A stretch of DNA of 64,000 nt from Pyxidicoccus caerfyrddinensis (GCF_010894405.1 NZ_JAAIYA010000004.1:62001-126000); one strand, 5' to 3'; positions 1-9,235 are shown, numbered from the stretch's first letter. The notes: generated by a model not told the origin, from the sequence alone. Translations and numbers: made by a program.

Positions 1-541
1 GGGAGCGGGCGTCTTCCCTCGGAGCCATGTACAGGCGCGACTGTGAGTCGGGCACCAGCGCGAGGGAGTCGATGCCGCTCCACTGCAGCTCCTGCGAGTC
101 GAGCGCCCGGTAGGCAACCCTCAGCGCGTCGTGAGAGCCTCCGAAGGCGCGAAGCCAGGCGCGCTCGTTCGTGCGCACGTCGATGACGACGTGGAGGTAG
201 GGCCACCGCTGCTCGACGACGGGGAACTTGCGGAGCGCCGTTTCGTAGTCCCAGCCGCTCAGCGCGCCGAGTTCCTTCACGGCGAGCGTGCCGGCCGGCT
301 CGAAGCCATCACCGCTCGGCCGGTAGCGCGGAACCTCTCCCGAGGGACGGCCGTCCGCACCGAGGTCCGTGTGGATGAAGGCGATGCCGATGACGCCGCG
401 GAGGGCTTCGTCGGAAATCTCCGCGCGGGTTACGTAGAGGACCTCGGTCGCCATGTCCGCGCGCGCGGAGGACGCGGTCAGTAACAGGAGCGCGACCAGC
501 GTGGCGACGGGGAGCTGTCGAAGCGTGGGAAGTGGGCTCAT
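1..541 (-). CDS. Exported protein of unknown function, cut by the left edge
   Basis: On the minus strand an open frame begins with ATG at 541 and runs off the window with no stop, giving 180 codons. The first ~28 residues form a signal peptide: a short polar start, a Leu/Ala/Val-rich core and an Ala-Arg-Ala cleavage site. An AAGGGGAG ribosome site lies just upstream. The mature part is soluble-looking and rich in Trp, Tyr and Asp, and includes the stretch WPYLHVVIDVRTNERAW, but I recognise no catalytic motif. I do not recognise the family. Its start faces the toxin gene at 987 across a long non-coding gap, so the two are divergent. The coding call is firm; the function is open. Confidence 0.7.
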   Translation of the reverse strand, partial: MSPLPTLRQLPVATLVALLLLTASSARADMATEVLYVTRAEISDEALRGVIGIAFIHTDLGADGRPSGEVPRYRPSGDGFEPAGTLAVKELGALSGWDYETALRKFPVVEQRWPYLHVVIDVRTNERAWLRAFGGSHDALRVAYRALDSQELQWSGIDSLALVPDSQSRLYMAPREDARS

Positions 542-986
542 GCTCCCCTTCATTGCAACCCATGAACCAGGAGCCGGCAGCCGCATAACCGGCTGGAATC
601 ACGCGGCTTCACATGAGGGTGTGGCTCAGGGGCCGCGGCAATGGCTCATCGGCGAGCGGCGCGGCGAGGACGGAAGCCAGGTCCCTGGCCAGGAAGCAGA
701 GGTGCCGCTCCCCTCCTGCGCATGGCCGTCCCAGGAGACGACCGTCCCCGAGTGCTCCCCTGCAACCGCCAGCAGGTCACTCAGCATCGTCTCGGCCGGG
801 CACATCGCCATACCGTAACAAGCGTACCAGGGTTGCTGGGCTGCCCGGTGCCAACCCTTGCGCGGCGCGCGCCGTAGGAGGGACGCAGACATTTCTGGGA
901 CGCGGCCGGAATGCGGCACTCCACCATTACAGAGCAGCCCGGGGCGGCATTTCACGACACCGCCCCTCCGCTACCGAGGATTCACC
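542..986. other. Divergent intergenic region, 445 bases
   Basis: This lies between the starts of the minus-strand exported protein and the plus-strand toxin, so it should hold both promoters. A minus-strand open frame (626-955, 109 codons) exists, but its ends are low-complexity and have no ribosome site; its middle could be a remnant. I see no convincing -35/-10 pair, repeat or RNA gene. Confidence 0.5.
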
Positions 987-3900
987 ATGACGTCCGTCAA
1001 GTCGGGTTCGTCCACCTCCGCCGCAGAACTCCAGCGCCAGGCGCGCGAAGCCGCCGAGGCCGCCGCCCGGCAGGCCGCCGAGGCCGCCAGACGGGCAGCG
1101 GAGGCCCTCGCGAAGCAGCTGGAACAGGCGATGCAAAAAGCCCAGCGGGCCACGCCGTCCTCCCGCTCGGAGTTCCAGTCCGAGGTGAAGCCGCGCGGGC
1201 CCCAGCTGTCGGCGGACCCCACCGGGCCCGCGAGCTCGCTGCTCACGGAGGACACGCGGGACGGGAAGGCGAACTGCCTGGACCAGGCGGCGGACTGGCT
1301 GGACCTGGCCTCGCCGGAGATTCGCGCGCGCTCGGAGATGGTCTTCCTGGCGGACCAGCGCCCCGGCGCGGAGGGCCAGTCAGGCCATGTGGTCATCCGC
1401 CAGGGTGCGAGCGTCTATGACCCTGCCTCCAAGAAGAGCTACGCGTCGATGGAGGCGTACCTGAAGGAGCAGCCGCACTACCAGCAGGCGGGCACCCTCA
1501 AGGCCAGTGCGGCGAAGCGCATCTTCGACACGCCTCCCGGGAGCCAGGCCCGCGCCGATGCGCTCGCGCGGGACAAGGTGTCGCCCGAGCTGCAGCGGAT
1601 GATGGTGGCCGACTCCGCGCAGCCCCCGGCCGGCGGCACGACGCTGGCCCCGCCCGCGCAGCAGCAGCCGTCGTACACGCAGGAGCAGGCCACGAAGGAC
1701 GCGGCCGCCCTGTACAACGCGACGGAGGGGGGCGTCTTCGGCGCCGGCACCGATGAGGACAAGATCTTCAAGACGCTGGAGGGCAAGTCGCCCGAGCAGC
1801 TCGACCTCATCCGCAAGACGTACAAGGACCAGTACCGCAAGGACCTGGACAAGGTCATCCGCGGGGAGCTGAGCGGCAACGACAAGAAGAAGGCCGAGGC
1901 GCTGCTCAAGGGCGACGGCGCGAAGAGCGACGCGGTGGCCATCCAGGCGGAGATGGACGGCGTCTTCGGCTCGGACGAGGAGATCCTCAAGACGCTGGAG
2001 AAGAAGTCTCCCGAGCAGCGGCACGCCATCGCCCAGAAGTACGCGGAGCTGAATGGCGGCGCTCCGGCGGGCCAGTCGCCCGAGGACTTCATGCTGTCCA
2101 GGCTGGAGAAGGAGCTGGACAAGGACCAGATGGCGCGAGCGCGAAACATGCTCGGCGTCGCCCAGGCGAAGACGCCCGAGGAGGCCGCGAAGCTGGAGGC
2201 CCAGGCCATCAAGGACGGCCTGCGCGAGGACATCCGAGGCGCGGGCACCGACGAGGACCGCATCTTCCAGCGGCTGGAGAAGGCCACGCCCGAGCAGCGC
2301 GCCATCCTCCTGCAGGACCCGAAGCTGCTGAAGGGACTGAAGGACGACCTGTCGAAGGAGGACTACGCGCGGGCAATGGGCCTGCTGCAGGGCAACAGCG
2401 CCCAGGCGGACGCCGCGCGCATCCGGGGCGCCCTGGACGGCCTCTTCGGCGCGGACGAGGACGCCGTGCGCGGCGTGCTGGAGGGCAAGACGCCCGAGCA
2501 GGTCGAAGCCATCAAGGCCGAGTACCAGAAGCAGACGGGCAAGTCCCTGGAGCGCGAGATTCGCGGCTGGGACGGCGCCGACAAGGACGTGACGCTGCGG
2601 CTGCTCAACCCGCCGAAGGAGGGCGACACGAAGGCCCAGGCCGAGGCCTCCGCCGAGCGCATCCACCTGGCCATCGACGGCGCTGGCACGGACGAGGACG
2701 CGCTCCGCAACGAGCTGGGCAACAAGTCCAAGGCGGAGATCGACGCCATCACCTCCGCCTACAAGGAGAAGTACGGGAAGGACCTGCGCAAGGAGCTGGA
2801 CTCGGAGCTGGATGGGCGAGACCAGCTCGAAATCCTCGACCAGATGTATGACCTGGGGGCGGTGGACCCCAACGACCCGAACGCGAACCAGGAGCGCGTG
2901 CGCCGCCTGCGCGAACAGCAGTCGCAGGAGAAGAGCTTCGGCACCTGGGTGCTCGACCAGACACAGCGGACCTTCAAGGGCGAGTCGGACAATGACCGGC
3001 TCGACCGCAATCTGGACCGGGCGGACAAGGCCATCTCGAGCGGAGACACGGAGCGGGCCAACACGCTGACCGGCTATGCGACGGAGGACGTGAAGTCGCT
3101 GCAGGCCAGCAAGGACTCGCTGGCGGAAGGCGCGGCGACGGCGGCGGTCGTCGTCGTCACCACCGCGGCGGTGGTGGCCACCGGAGGCGCGGCCACGCCT
3201 CTGGCGCTCGCGGGGTACGCGGCGCTGGGCGCGACCACGCGGGCTGCGACGTACGCGGCCATCCAGGGAGACTCGGCCGGCGCGCAGGAACTGGCGCGCC
3301 AGGGAGCCATCGGGGCGGTGGAGGGCGCGACGGCCGTCATCCCCGTGAAGGGCGCGGGCGCACTGACGGCCGGGGCGAAGACGGCGGGCACCACGGCCGC
3401 GAAGCAGACGGTGACCACCGGCGCGAAGGCGGCGGGCACCACGGTCGCGAAGGAGACGGCGGGAGCGTCCGTCAAGAAGGCCGCATGGCAGGGCGTCAAG
3501 GAGGGCGCCGCGGGTGGCGCGGCGGGCGGAGCCGCGGATGCGGCCACCCGCAGCGAGACCTGGGACAACGGCGTGCTGAATGGCCTGGGCGACATGGCCA
3601 CCCGCGCGGTCCTGGATGGCACCATCGGCGCGGTGGCGGGAGGCCTCACCGGGGCGGGAATGACCAAGGGAGCACAGGTCCTGCGCGGGAAGAACCCGCA
3701 AGCCTCCCGCACGACCTCTCCGAGCGCCGCGGATTCCACCGGAGGAGCGGGACCGGCCGCGCGGACCGGAGACACCCCTGGCGGCACGCCCAAGGTGAAC
3801 GAGGGCGGACGCCGAGGCGTCGACATGACGCCCTGGAGGGATGCGAAGGGTCGGGCCATCACGCCGAAGCAGATCGAAGAGCTTCGTCAGAAGCTGCTAC

Positions 3901-4520
3901 GGCAGGGCAATCTCGGCACCATCCAGAACCAGCTCAAGCTGGCGGGTGTGGAGATTGACCCGAGCGAGCTCCAGTCCATCAAGAACTACCTCTTCGATAG
4001 CAGGGGGATCAACTTCACCCCCCAGAACTACGAAGCCTGGAACAGGCTGGCCTCCGGGAGGGGCACCGTCTTCGATGCCCGCTTCATCGTCCATGAACAG
4101 ATGGAGCTCCGCCTGTTGGACAAGGTCCGCCAGGAAACGGGCTTCGACTTCATGGGGCATGGCTGGGACAACATGAACCGACAGCAGCAGATTCACTGGC
4201 AGCGAGACTTCGACCGCTACTACGGACAGACCCACGCCCGTGCACTCGAGGTCGAGTACGACTTCCTGGTCCAACAGCTCTCGAAGTTCACCAACGGAAG
4301 GGTGAACATCTCACGCACCGTGTTCGCCGCGGTGGACGATACGTGGCCCGAGGGTCGCCAGAAGATGCTGGTGAGCGGCATCCCACTCCAGGACCACCGC
4401 GCCTTCCCCGAATGGAAAGCCCGCGGCACCCAGATGGTGAACCTGGGCAACAATCGGTTGATGACGCTCTCCAGTCTCGTGGCGCACCTGAAGAGCCGTC
4501 CCCTCAAGGAGCTGCAGTGA
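987..4520 (+). CDS. Annexin-repeat polymorphic-toxin-like protein
   Basis: The 1177-residue protein starts at ATG 987 behind AGGA; an earlier in-frame start would add 43 non-protein-like residues. Order: an Ala-rich coiled coil (about 10-50); a small domain with NCLDQA (C97), GHVVI (H134) and YDP (D145), spaced like a papain-type cysteine-peptidase triad; five annexin-type repeats (about 245-620) starting near residues 252, 325, 418, 485 and 565; a linker; a Val/Ala/Gly-rich hydrophobic stretch (about 710-755); Ala/Thr/Lys-rich repeats; and a distinct C-terminal domain (about 935-1177) with VHEQMEL around H1036. Repeats 1 and 5 carry GAGT followed after 38 residues by Glu, the annexin type II calcium site. 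There is no signal peptide. The modular layout and the overlapping small downstream gene suggest a toxin with a membrane-binding calcium module. The toxic activity is not recognised. Confidence 0.75.
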   Translation: MTSVKSGSSTSAAELQRQAREAAEAAARQAAEAARRAAEALAKQLEQAMQKAQRATPSSRSEFQSEVKPRGPQLSADPTGPASSLLTEDTRDGKANCLDQAADWLDLASPEIRARSEMVFLADQRPGAEGQSGHVVIRQGASVYDPASKKSYASMEAYLKEQPHYQQAGTLKASAAKRIFDTPPGSQARADALARDKVSPELQRMMVADSAQPPAGGTTLAPPAQQQPSYTQEQATKDAAALYNATEGGVFGAGTDEDKIFKTLEGKSPEQLDLIRKTYKDQYRKDLDKVIRGELSGNDKKKAEALLKGDGAKSDAVAIQAEMDGVFGSDEEILKTLEKKSPEQRHAIAQKYAELNGGAPAGQSPEDFMLSRLEKELDKDQMARARNMLGVAQAKTPEEAAKLEAQAIKDGLREDIRGAGTDEDRIFQRLEKATPEQRAILLQDPKLLKGLKDDLSKEDYARAMGLLQGNSAQADAARIRGALDGLFGADEDAVRGVLEGKTPEQVEAIKAEYQKQTGKSLEREIRGWDGADKDVTLRLLNPPKEGDTKAQAEASAERIHLAIDGAGTDEDALRNELGNKSKAEIDAITSAYKEKYGKDLRKELDSELDGRDQLEILDQMYDLGAVDPNDPNANQERVRRLREQQSQEKSFGTWVLDQTQRTFKGESDNDRLDRNLDRADKAISSGDTERANTLTGYATEDVKSLQASKDSLAEGAATAAVVVVTTAAVVATGGAATPLALAGYAALGATTRAATYAAIQGDSAGAQELARQGAIGAVEGATAVIPVKGAGALTAGAKTAGTTAAKQTVTTGAKAAGTTVAKETAGASVKKAAWQGVKEGAAGGAAGGAADAATRSETWDNGVLNGLGDMATRAVLDGTIGAVAGGLTGAGMTKGAQVLRGKNPQASRTTSPSAADSTGGAGPAARTGDTPGGTPKVNEGGRRGVDMTPWRDAKGRAITPKQIEELRQKLLRQGNLGTIQNQLKLAGVEIDPSELQSIKNYLFDSRGINFTPQNYEAWNRLASGRGTVFDARFIVHEQMELRLLDKVRQETGFDFMGHGWDNMNRQQQIHWQRDFDRYYGQTHARALEVEYDFLVQQLSKFTNGRVNISRTVFAAVDDTWPEGRQKMLVSGIPLQDHRAFPEWKARGTQMVNLGNNRLMTLSSLVAHLKSRPLKELQ

Positions 4521-4942
4521 TGCTTTCCCAAGACGATTTCGAGAGTCTTTCCTCCGGCCTGAAGGAGGGTCAGCCCCAGGAGCGTGTCTACGCGCTGCGG
4601 TCCATCATCGAGGGCCCCACCCGGGACACGAGGCTCCTTCCCCAGCTCGAAGCGCTGCTGAAGGACGACACGCCCTGCGTGGTGTCCCTGCCCTACCTGT
4701 TCGGCGAGGTGCGCTGGCTGGCCGCGCACGCTCTCGCCTCGGAGCGGGCCTCGCTGGGACAGGTGACTCCGGTCCAGTTGAAGGCGGTTCCACGACCGCA
4801 GGAGATGAACTCACTCGCCCTGCTGGCACAGCAACACGGCATCCAGCACCGGGGAGGAGTCCCGGGCATGCTGGAGCTGTTCGCCCTCCTCCGGCAGCAG
4901 GGGCTTCTTCCAGTCGTGGACCTGACGCTCCCCTCGCACTGA
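4520..4942 (+). CDS. Probable immunity protein for the annexin-repeat toxin
   Basis: This 140-residue cytosolic protein starts at ATG 4520, which shares its first base with the last base of the upstream stop (TGATG), so the pair is translationally coupled. No signal peptide or membrane segment is visible. The sequence is helical, with Leu-rich segments such as LLPQLEALLKDD and VRWLAAHALASERAS that resemble HEAT-like helices, a fold used by several immunity families. No enzymatic motif is seen. The role comes from size, coupling and position directly after the toxin-like C-terminal domain. It could instead be a chaperone or adaptor for the large protein. Confidence 0.65.
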   Translation: MLSQDDFESLSSGLKEGQPQERVYALRSIIEGPTRDTRLLPQLEALLKDDTPCVVSLPYLFGEVRWLAAHALASERASLGQVTPVQLKAVPRPQEMNSLALLAQQHGIQHRGGVPGMLELFALLRQQGLLPVVDLTLPSH

Positions 4943-5070
4943 GTGGGCACAGCCCGCGCTCATGCGCTCCGGCGGGCTTGCGGAGCCTTCGTCGAGCGGC
5001 TGCCCGGCCAGCCGCGGCCCGCACCCGCGCAGTGCAGCCCCGCGGGCGCCGTGGTGGTAGAAGCGCGCAC

Positions 5071-6756
5071 GTGCGCCAACCCCCTCTCTTCCTGCTCCTC
5101 CTGGTCGTTGGCTGTGCCCACTCGCCTCCCACCGCAGCGCCGAAGCCGGCGCCCGTGGAGGTGACGATCGAGCACCTGACGGACCGCGACGCGTGGCGCG
5201 TGCGCTATGCCTTCCCCGCCGCGGAGCCCCAGGTCGTCTTCGGCCGCGACGGGCGGTCCATCCGCGAGCGCTGGAAGGTGCTCGAGCCCGCGGACGCGAC
5301 GCTGGTCGCCGATGGCGAGCGCGGCATCGTGCGCCGCGCAGGAGGCGCGCCCATCGACGCGCTGGTGATGGGGCTCGAGGACGACTTCGAGAAGCCGGAG
5401 AAGAACTACCAGCCCGTCATCCCCTACGGCGACGGCGGCCGCCTCTTCTACACGGGCTACATCGACCTCGACATCCCCAACGACGTCTTCTTCACCTTCG
5501 TCCCGCGCGCGGGCGAGCACGTGGTCGCGCGGGGGCAGCGCTCCGGCCAGCCGCTGCGCACCGACTGGGTCCAGAACGGAACCTACGCGTACTTCGGGAA
5601 GACGGAGCCGCGCGTGACGGATGCGGGGCTCGCGGTGATCGACGGCGCGATGCCCGCGTGGCTGCGCGAGGAGCTGGAGCGCGCGCTGCCGGCCTTCCTC
5701 GCCTTCTACGCGCAGGGCACCCGCCAGCCGCTGCCTACACGGCCGGTGATCTTCATGAGCTACACGGAGGAGCCGAAGAGCGCGGGCTCACGCAGCTTCG
5801 GCGGCGGGGTGCTGCCGGGCATCGTCCAGCTCGACGTCCGGCTGGGAGCGAGCTACCGCACGGGCCGCAGTCCCGTGGTGCTGCAGCAGGCGCTGTGGCT
5901 CGCCGCGCACGAGGGCGCGCACCTGTGGAACAGCGATCTCTTCACCAGCGAGGAGTCCGGCGCGGAGTGGCTCTTCGAGGGAGGCGCGGACGCGTTCGCG
6001 CTGCGCGGCCTGCAGCAGGTGGGCGCGGCGACGGCGGAGCAGACGCGCGAGTCCTACTCGGTCGCGCTCTCGCTGTGCCTCGCCGGCCTGGGCGACGGGG
6101 CGCTGCGTGACTCGTCGCGCGCCGGGGCCTGGCGCAACCACTACGAGTGCGGCGAAACGCTGGCGCTGCTCACCGAGGCCGCCGTGCGCCGCAAGGACCC
6201 GAAGGCGGACCTGCTCTCGTTCTGGGGCACGCTGTTCGAGCGCGCGAAGGAGCGCCGCTACGACTCGGCGCTGTACCTCACGACGCTGCAGGAGCTGGGC
6301 GGGCCCGAGGCCGCCGCGACGGTGCGCTCGCTCGTCGAGGCGGGTGGACCCGACGTGGAGCAGCGCTGGCGCGAGGCGCTGCGCACGGTGGGGCTGGAGA
6401 CGGTGCGCGACGACGCCGCGATGCCGGAGGAGGTGCGCCTGGCCATCAGCACAGGGGCGCTGCGGCGGCTCGCGCAGCAGGACTGCGAGGCCAACGGCGA
6501 TGCCCGCGCGGCCAGCAGCGGGGCCTACGTCGGTGGCAGCGGGTGCCGCACGCTGCCGCCTGGGGCCAAGGTGGTGCGCGTGGGTGAGCTGGGCTGGGAC
6601 CGGGGCACCGCGGTCCACCAGACCATCGCCGCCCTGTGCGCGAGGGGCGCCCCGGTGCGCCTGACGCTCGAGGGCGGCCTCACCATGGACGTGCCCTGCC
6701 AGGCGACGCTGCCGCACGCGCCCGGCTACGTGCGACTGGGTGACGACAAGCGCTGA
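5071..6756 (+). CDS. Gluzincin-type zinc metalloprotease lipoprotein (M61-like)
   Basis: GTG 5071 is chosen because it gives a compact lipoprotein signal (hydrophobic core then LVVGC, lipidated C15); upstream in-frame sequence is Arg/Ala-rich and not protein-like. The 561-residue protein carries HEGAH at 280-284 and EWLFEGGAD with E303, matching the HExxH plus downstream Glu of gluzincins, closest in style to M61 glycyl aminopeptidase-like enzymes. The N-terminal ~200 residues look like the beta-rich domain that precedes the catalytic domain in that group. It is probably anchored to the envelope, cutting peptides or prey proteins. The next gene converges on it. The protease call rests on the motif; the family assignment is tentative. 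Confidence 0.7.
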   Translation: MRQPPLFLLLLVVGCAHSPPTAAPKPAPVEVTIEHLTDRDAWRVRYAFPAAEPQVVFGRDGRSIRERWKVLEPADATLVADGERGIVRRAGGAPIDALVMGLEDDFEKPEKNYQPVIPYGDGGRLFYTGYIDLDIPNDVFFTFVPRAGEHVVARGQRSGQPLRTDWVQNGTYAYFGKTEPRVTDAGLAVIDGAMPAWLREELERALPAFLAFYAQGTRQPLPTRPVIFMSYTEEPKSAGSRSFGGGVLPGIVQLDVRLGASYRTGRSPVVLQQALWLAAHEGAHLWNSDLFTSEESGAEWLFEGGADAFALRGLQQVGAATAEQTRESYSVALSLCLAGLGDGALRDSSRAGAWRNHYECGETLALLTEAAVRRKDPKADLLSFWGTLFERAKERRYDSALYLTTLQELGGPEAAATVRSLVEAGGPDVEQRWREALRTVGLETVRDDAAMPEEVRLAISTGALRRLAQQDCEANGDARAASSGAYVGGSGCRTLPPGAKVVRVGELGWDRGTAVHQTIAALCARGAPVRLTLEGGLTMDVPCQATLPHAPGYVRLGDDKR

Positions 6757-6920
6757 GGAGACCGGAGGCTGTGCGGCCGGAGAGTTCTCCATGGCGGTGC
6801 TCCCAGTCTCGCACTGCCCCTCTGAGCCGATTGCCGCACGCACCTCCCCCTGGCCCGCCATGAGAGCGCAGGGGCTCGCCTGCAACCGCCACCATCTCCG
6901 GCGCCCTGACGGACCCGCGG

Positions 6921-6960
6921 GCCCGCCCTCCCCTTCCCTGAAAGCAGGGGCAGGACGGGC
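6921..6960. terminator. Imperfect hairpin between convergent protease genes
   Basis: The arms GCCCG-C-CCT at 6921-6929 and AGG-A-CGGGC at 6952-6960 pair with an internal mismatch and enclose CCCTG (6936-6940) and CAGGG (6945-6949) around an AAAG loop. It lies between two converging stops (6756 and 6972), so it may end both transcripts. There is no T-tract. Confidence 0.4.
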
Positions 6961-6971
6961 GCGCGGTCCAC

Positions 6972-9185
6972 TCAGTTGAACGTTGCGATGAGCGAGCCGC
7001 TCGTGAAGCCGCCCTTCGCGCCGTAGACCTGGATGTAGTACTTGCCCGGCTCGAAGCCGTTCAGGTTGCAGGTCTCCGTGCTGTGCTCGTTCACGCCACG
7101 GCAGTCGTAGGAGAAGAACGAGGGCGCCGAGGCGCGCTGGACATAGAGGTCCGCGTTGCCCGTGCCTTGCAACCGGACGTGCACGTTGCGGGTGCCGCCG
7201 TTCGCGCGCTCGGGAATCTGGACGGTGAACACCTGGGAGGAGCCCGCGACGCCGGACAGGCCGGTGACCGTGACCCCGGGCTCGACCACCACGTAGCCAC
7301 CCTTCCACGTCACCACCAGCGACACCCCGCTGTAGGCGGTGAAGCCGTTGAGCATCACGTACCAGGGGCCGTCGCCGGGTTCCGCGAAGGTGCACACCTC
7401 GTTGTTGCCGCTCCTGAAGGGACGGCAGTCATAGAGGGTGGTCGTCGGGGCCTGGCCCCGGCGCACGTAGAGGTCCGCGTCGCCCGTGCCGCCAGAGAGG
7501 GTGAAGGTCAGGTCCCTGGCGCCCTCGGGCACAGTCACATGGAAGTACCACTTCGCGCCCCGCGCACCCGAGAGGTTCGTGATCGGGACGTCCTTCTCCA
7601 GTACCGGCGGCGGGGGATGAGTGATGATCTCGTCGACGCCCACGGCCTTCCAGGCAGCGGTGACCGAGCCCGTCGTCGCGGCGTCGTAGCCGAGCTGCAC
7701 CGAGGCCTGCTCCGCGGCCGTCTTCGCGGACTCGAAGTGGGAGGACGGCAGCAGCAGGTCCTCGTTCATCTTGTAGACGATGCGCGCGGCCTTCTCGATG
7801 CCGATGCCCTGCACCGGACTCTGCCCGGGGAAGCGCGGATGCAGGCCGCCCTCGGACAGCAGGTAGAAGGCCAGGTTGGAAATGCCCGAGCTGTAGTGCA
7901 CGTCCACGCCCGACTCATAGTCCGCGTAGTGGTCCAGCGAGCTTCCGTCCAGCGTGGGGTTGTGCATGTAGCGCAGTGCGTCCCCGGGAATGTCGGGCGT
8001 CCAGACCTCCTCGGCGAAGAGCCACGTGTTGGCGTCCACCACCCTGCCCTTGCTGTTCCACTCGCAGACGGCGCCGAAGATGTCGGAAATGGACTCGTTC
8101 AGGCCCCCGGACTCTCCGGAGTAGATGAGGCCCGACGAGGCGTCCGTCACGGCGTGGGTCAGCTCGTGTGCCGTCACGTCCACCGCGCGGGCAAGATTGC
8201 TCGCCGTCGTGCCGTCGCCATCGCCGAACACCAGCTGCGTGCCATCCCAGTAGGCATTCACGTAGTTGTTGCGGTAGTGCACCGTGCTGATCAGCTGGGC
8301 CCCCGCGTTGTCATACGAGTCGCGGCCGAAGAGGTTGCTGAAGCACTCGTACACGGAGCCCAGGTTGTCATAGGCGCTGTTGACGATGGGGTCCGCCACC
8401 GGCGGGTCCCCCTCGGAGCGTGCCGGGACGCCCGGCAGCGGCGTCTGATTCTTGCCGTCGTAAACCCGGCGGAACCGCGCGGAGTGGATGTGCGAGATGC
8501 GCAGGAACGCGTCCCCACTGCGCGCATTGATGAGCACGGAGTCATGCAGCGGCGTGCCATCCTCCTTCGTGCCCTTCACGCGCACGTCGTACGCCAGCAC
8601 GAGCTGCTCACCCTCGCGCCAGTAGACGAGCCGGGGCTCGCCGCTCACGGTGACGCCCGCGGGTGACTCGCGGTCCTCCTTCGCCACGGCGATGGCGGCC
8701 TCGGGAGAGACGGAGGCCTTGTCCGGCGCCAGCAGGTCTCCGCGCGCGTTGGTGTTCGCCGCGAAGACAGCGCCATCACGGGCGTGCAGGCGCAGCTCCC
8801 CGCCATACACCTCGATGCCGTTGCGCCTCACGCCGTAGCGGTAGTGCGCGTCCCCATCGAAGCCGACATAGGCCTTCTTCAGGTAGAGGTCGCCGGGGTT
8901 CAGCCGGAACAGCGGCGCCACGCGCTCCAGCACGGGCAACAGCCGGGCCGGCTGGACGGAGTGGACGGCTTCGGCCCCTGTCGGCACGGCGCCCAGGGGC
9001 CCGGTGACGAAGGTAGGAACCGCGGCCTCGTCGACGGCCACCACCTGGAGGCCCTCCAGGGCCGAGGGCGCCTTCTCCACCACCGCGTCCGGGGGTTTGC
9101 CCGAGGGCGTTGCCTCGGTGCATGCACCCGCAATCAAAGACAGCAACGAGACGCCCAGGGCACCACGCAATCGCTTCTCGACCAT
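6972..9185 (-). CDS. Secreted thermolysin-family (M4) metalloprotease with two PPC domains
   Basis: The start is ATG 9185, with a perfect AGGAGG just upstream; the longer frame adds five residues through that site. The 737-residue product has an export signal ending near AGAC, possibly a weak lipobox. An FTP/PepSY-type propeptide follows, then the M4 domain: HELTH at 340-344 and the third zinc ligand E364 in GGLNESISD. The tail holds two pre-peptidase C-terminal (PPC) beta-sandwich domains, each with a typical ADLYV-type strand, starting near residues 530 and 635. M4 enzymes are made as zymogens, folded by the propeptide and secreted; PPC domains are usually removed or help secretion. It is a likely digestive protease for predation. 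An inverted repeat lies directly upstream. Confidence 0.93.
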   Translation of the reverse strand: MVEKRLRGALGVSLLSLIAGACTEATPSGKPPDAVVEKAPSALEGLQVVAVDEAAVPTFVTGPLGAVPTGAEAVHSVQPARLLPVLERVAPLFRLNPGDLYLKKAYVGFDGDAHYRYGVRRNGIEVYGGELRLHARDGAVFAANTNARGDLLAPDKASVSPEAAIAVAKEDRESPAGVTVSGEPRLVYWREGEQLVLAYDVRVKGTKEDGTPLHDSVLINARSGDAFLRISHIHSARFRRVYDGKNQTPLPGVPARSEGDPPVADPIVNSAYDNLGSVYECFSNLFGRDSYDNAGAQLISTVHYRNNYVNAYWDGTQLVFGDGDGTTASNLARAVDVTAHELTHAVTDASSGLIYSGESGGLNESISDIFGAVCEWNSKGRVVDANTWLFAEEVWTPDIPGDALRYMHNPTLDGSSLDHYADYESGVDVHYSSGISNLAFYLLSEGGLHPRFPGQSPVQGIGIEKAARIVYKMNEDLLLPSSHFESAKTAAEQASVQLGYDAATTGSVTAAWKAVGVDEIITHPPPPVLEKDVPITNLSGARGAKWYFHVTVPEGARDLTFTLSGGTGDADLYVRRGQAPTTTLYDCRPFRSGNNEVCTFAEPGDGPWYVMLNGFTAYSGVSLVVTWKGGYVVVEPGVTVTGLSGVAGSSQVFTVQIPERANGGTRNVHVRLQGTGNADLYVQRASAPSFFSYDCRGVNEHSTETCNLNGFEPGKYYIQVYGAKGGFTSGSLIATFN

Positions 9186-9216
9186 GCATCCTCCTTGCAT
9201 GAAGGCGTGACCGCGT

Positions 9217-9235
9217 ATGCTGGATGCACCAGCAT
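9217..9235. promoter_or_regulatory. Perfect inverted repeat upstream of the M4 protease
   Basis: ATGCTGG (9217-9223), spacer ATGCA, CCAGCAT (9229-9235) sits about 30 bases upstream of the protease start, next to an unusually AT-rich stretch (about 9235-9295) that is the likely promoter. The position suits an operator or a 5' leader hairpin. No regulator is identified. Confidence 0.4.

Noticed and set aside
626-955. A minus-strand 109-codon frame between the left-edge gene and the toxin gene.
   Set aside because: No ribosome site, low-complexity ends, no recognisable motif. Noted only in the intergenic description.
1380-3701. A 773-codon minus-strand open frame opposite the annexin protein gene.
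   Set aside because: It is very rich in Arg, Leu and Ala and has no start context; it is the antisense shadow of the GC-rich repeat gene.
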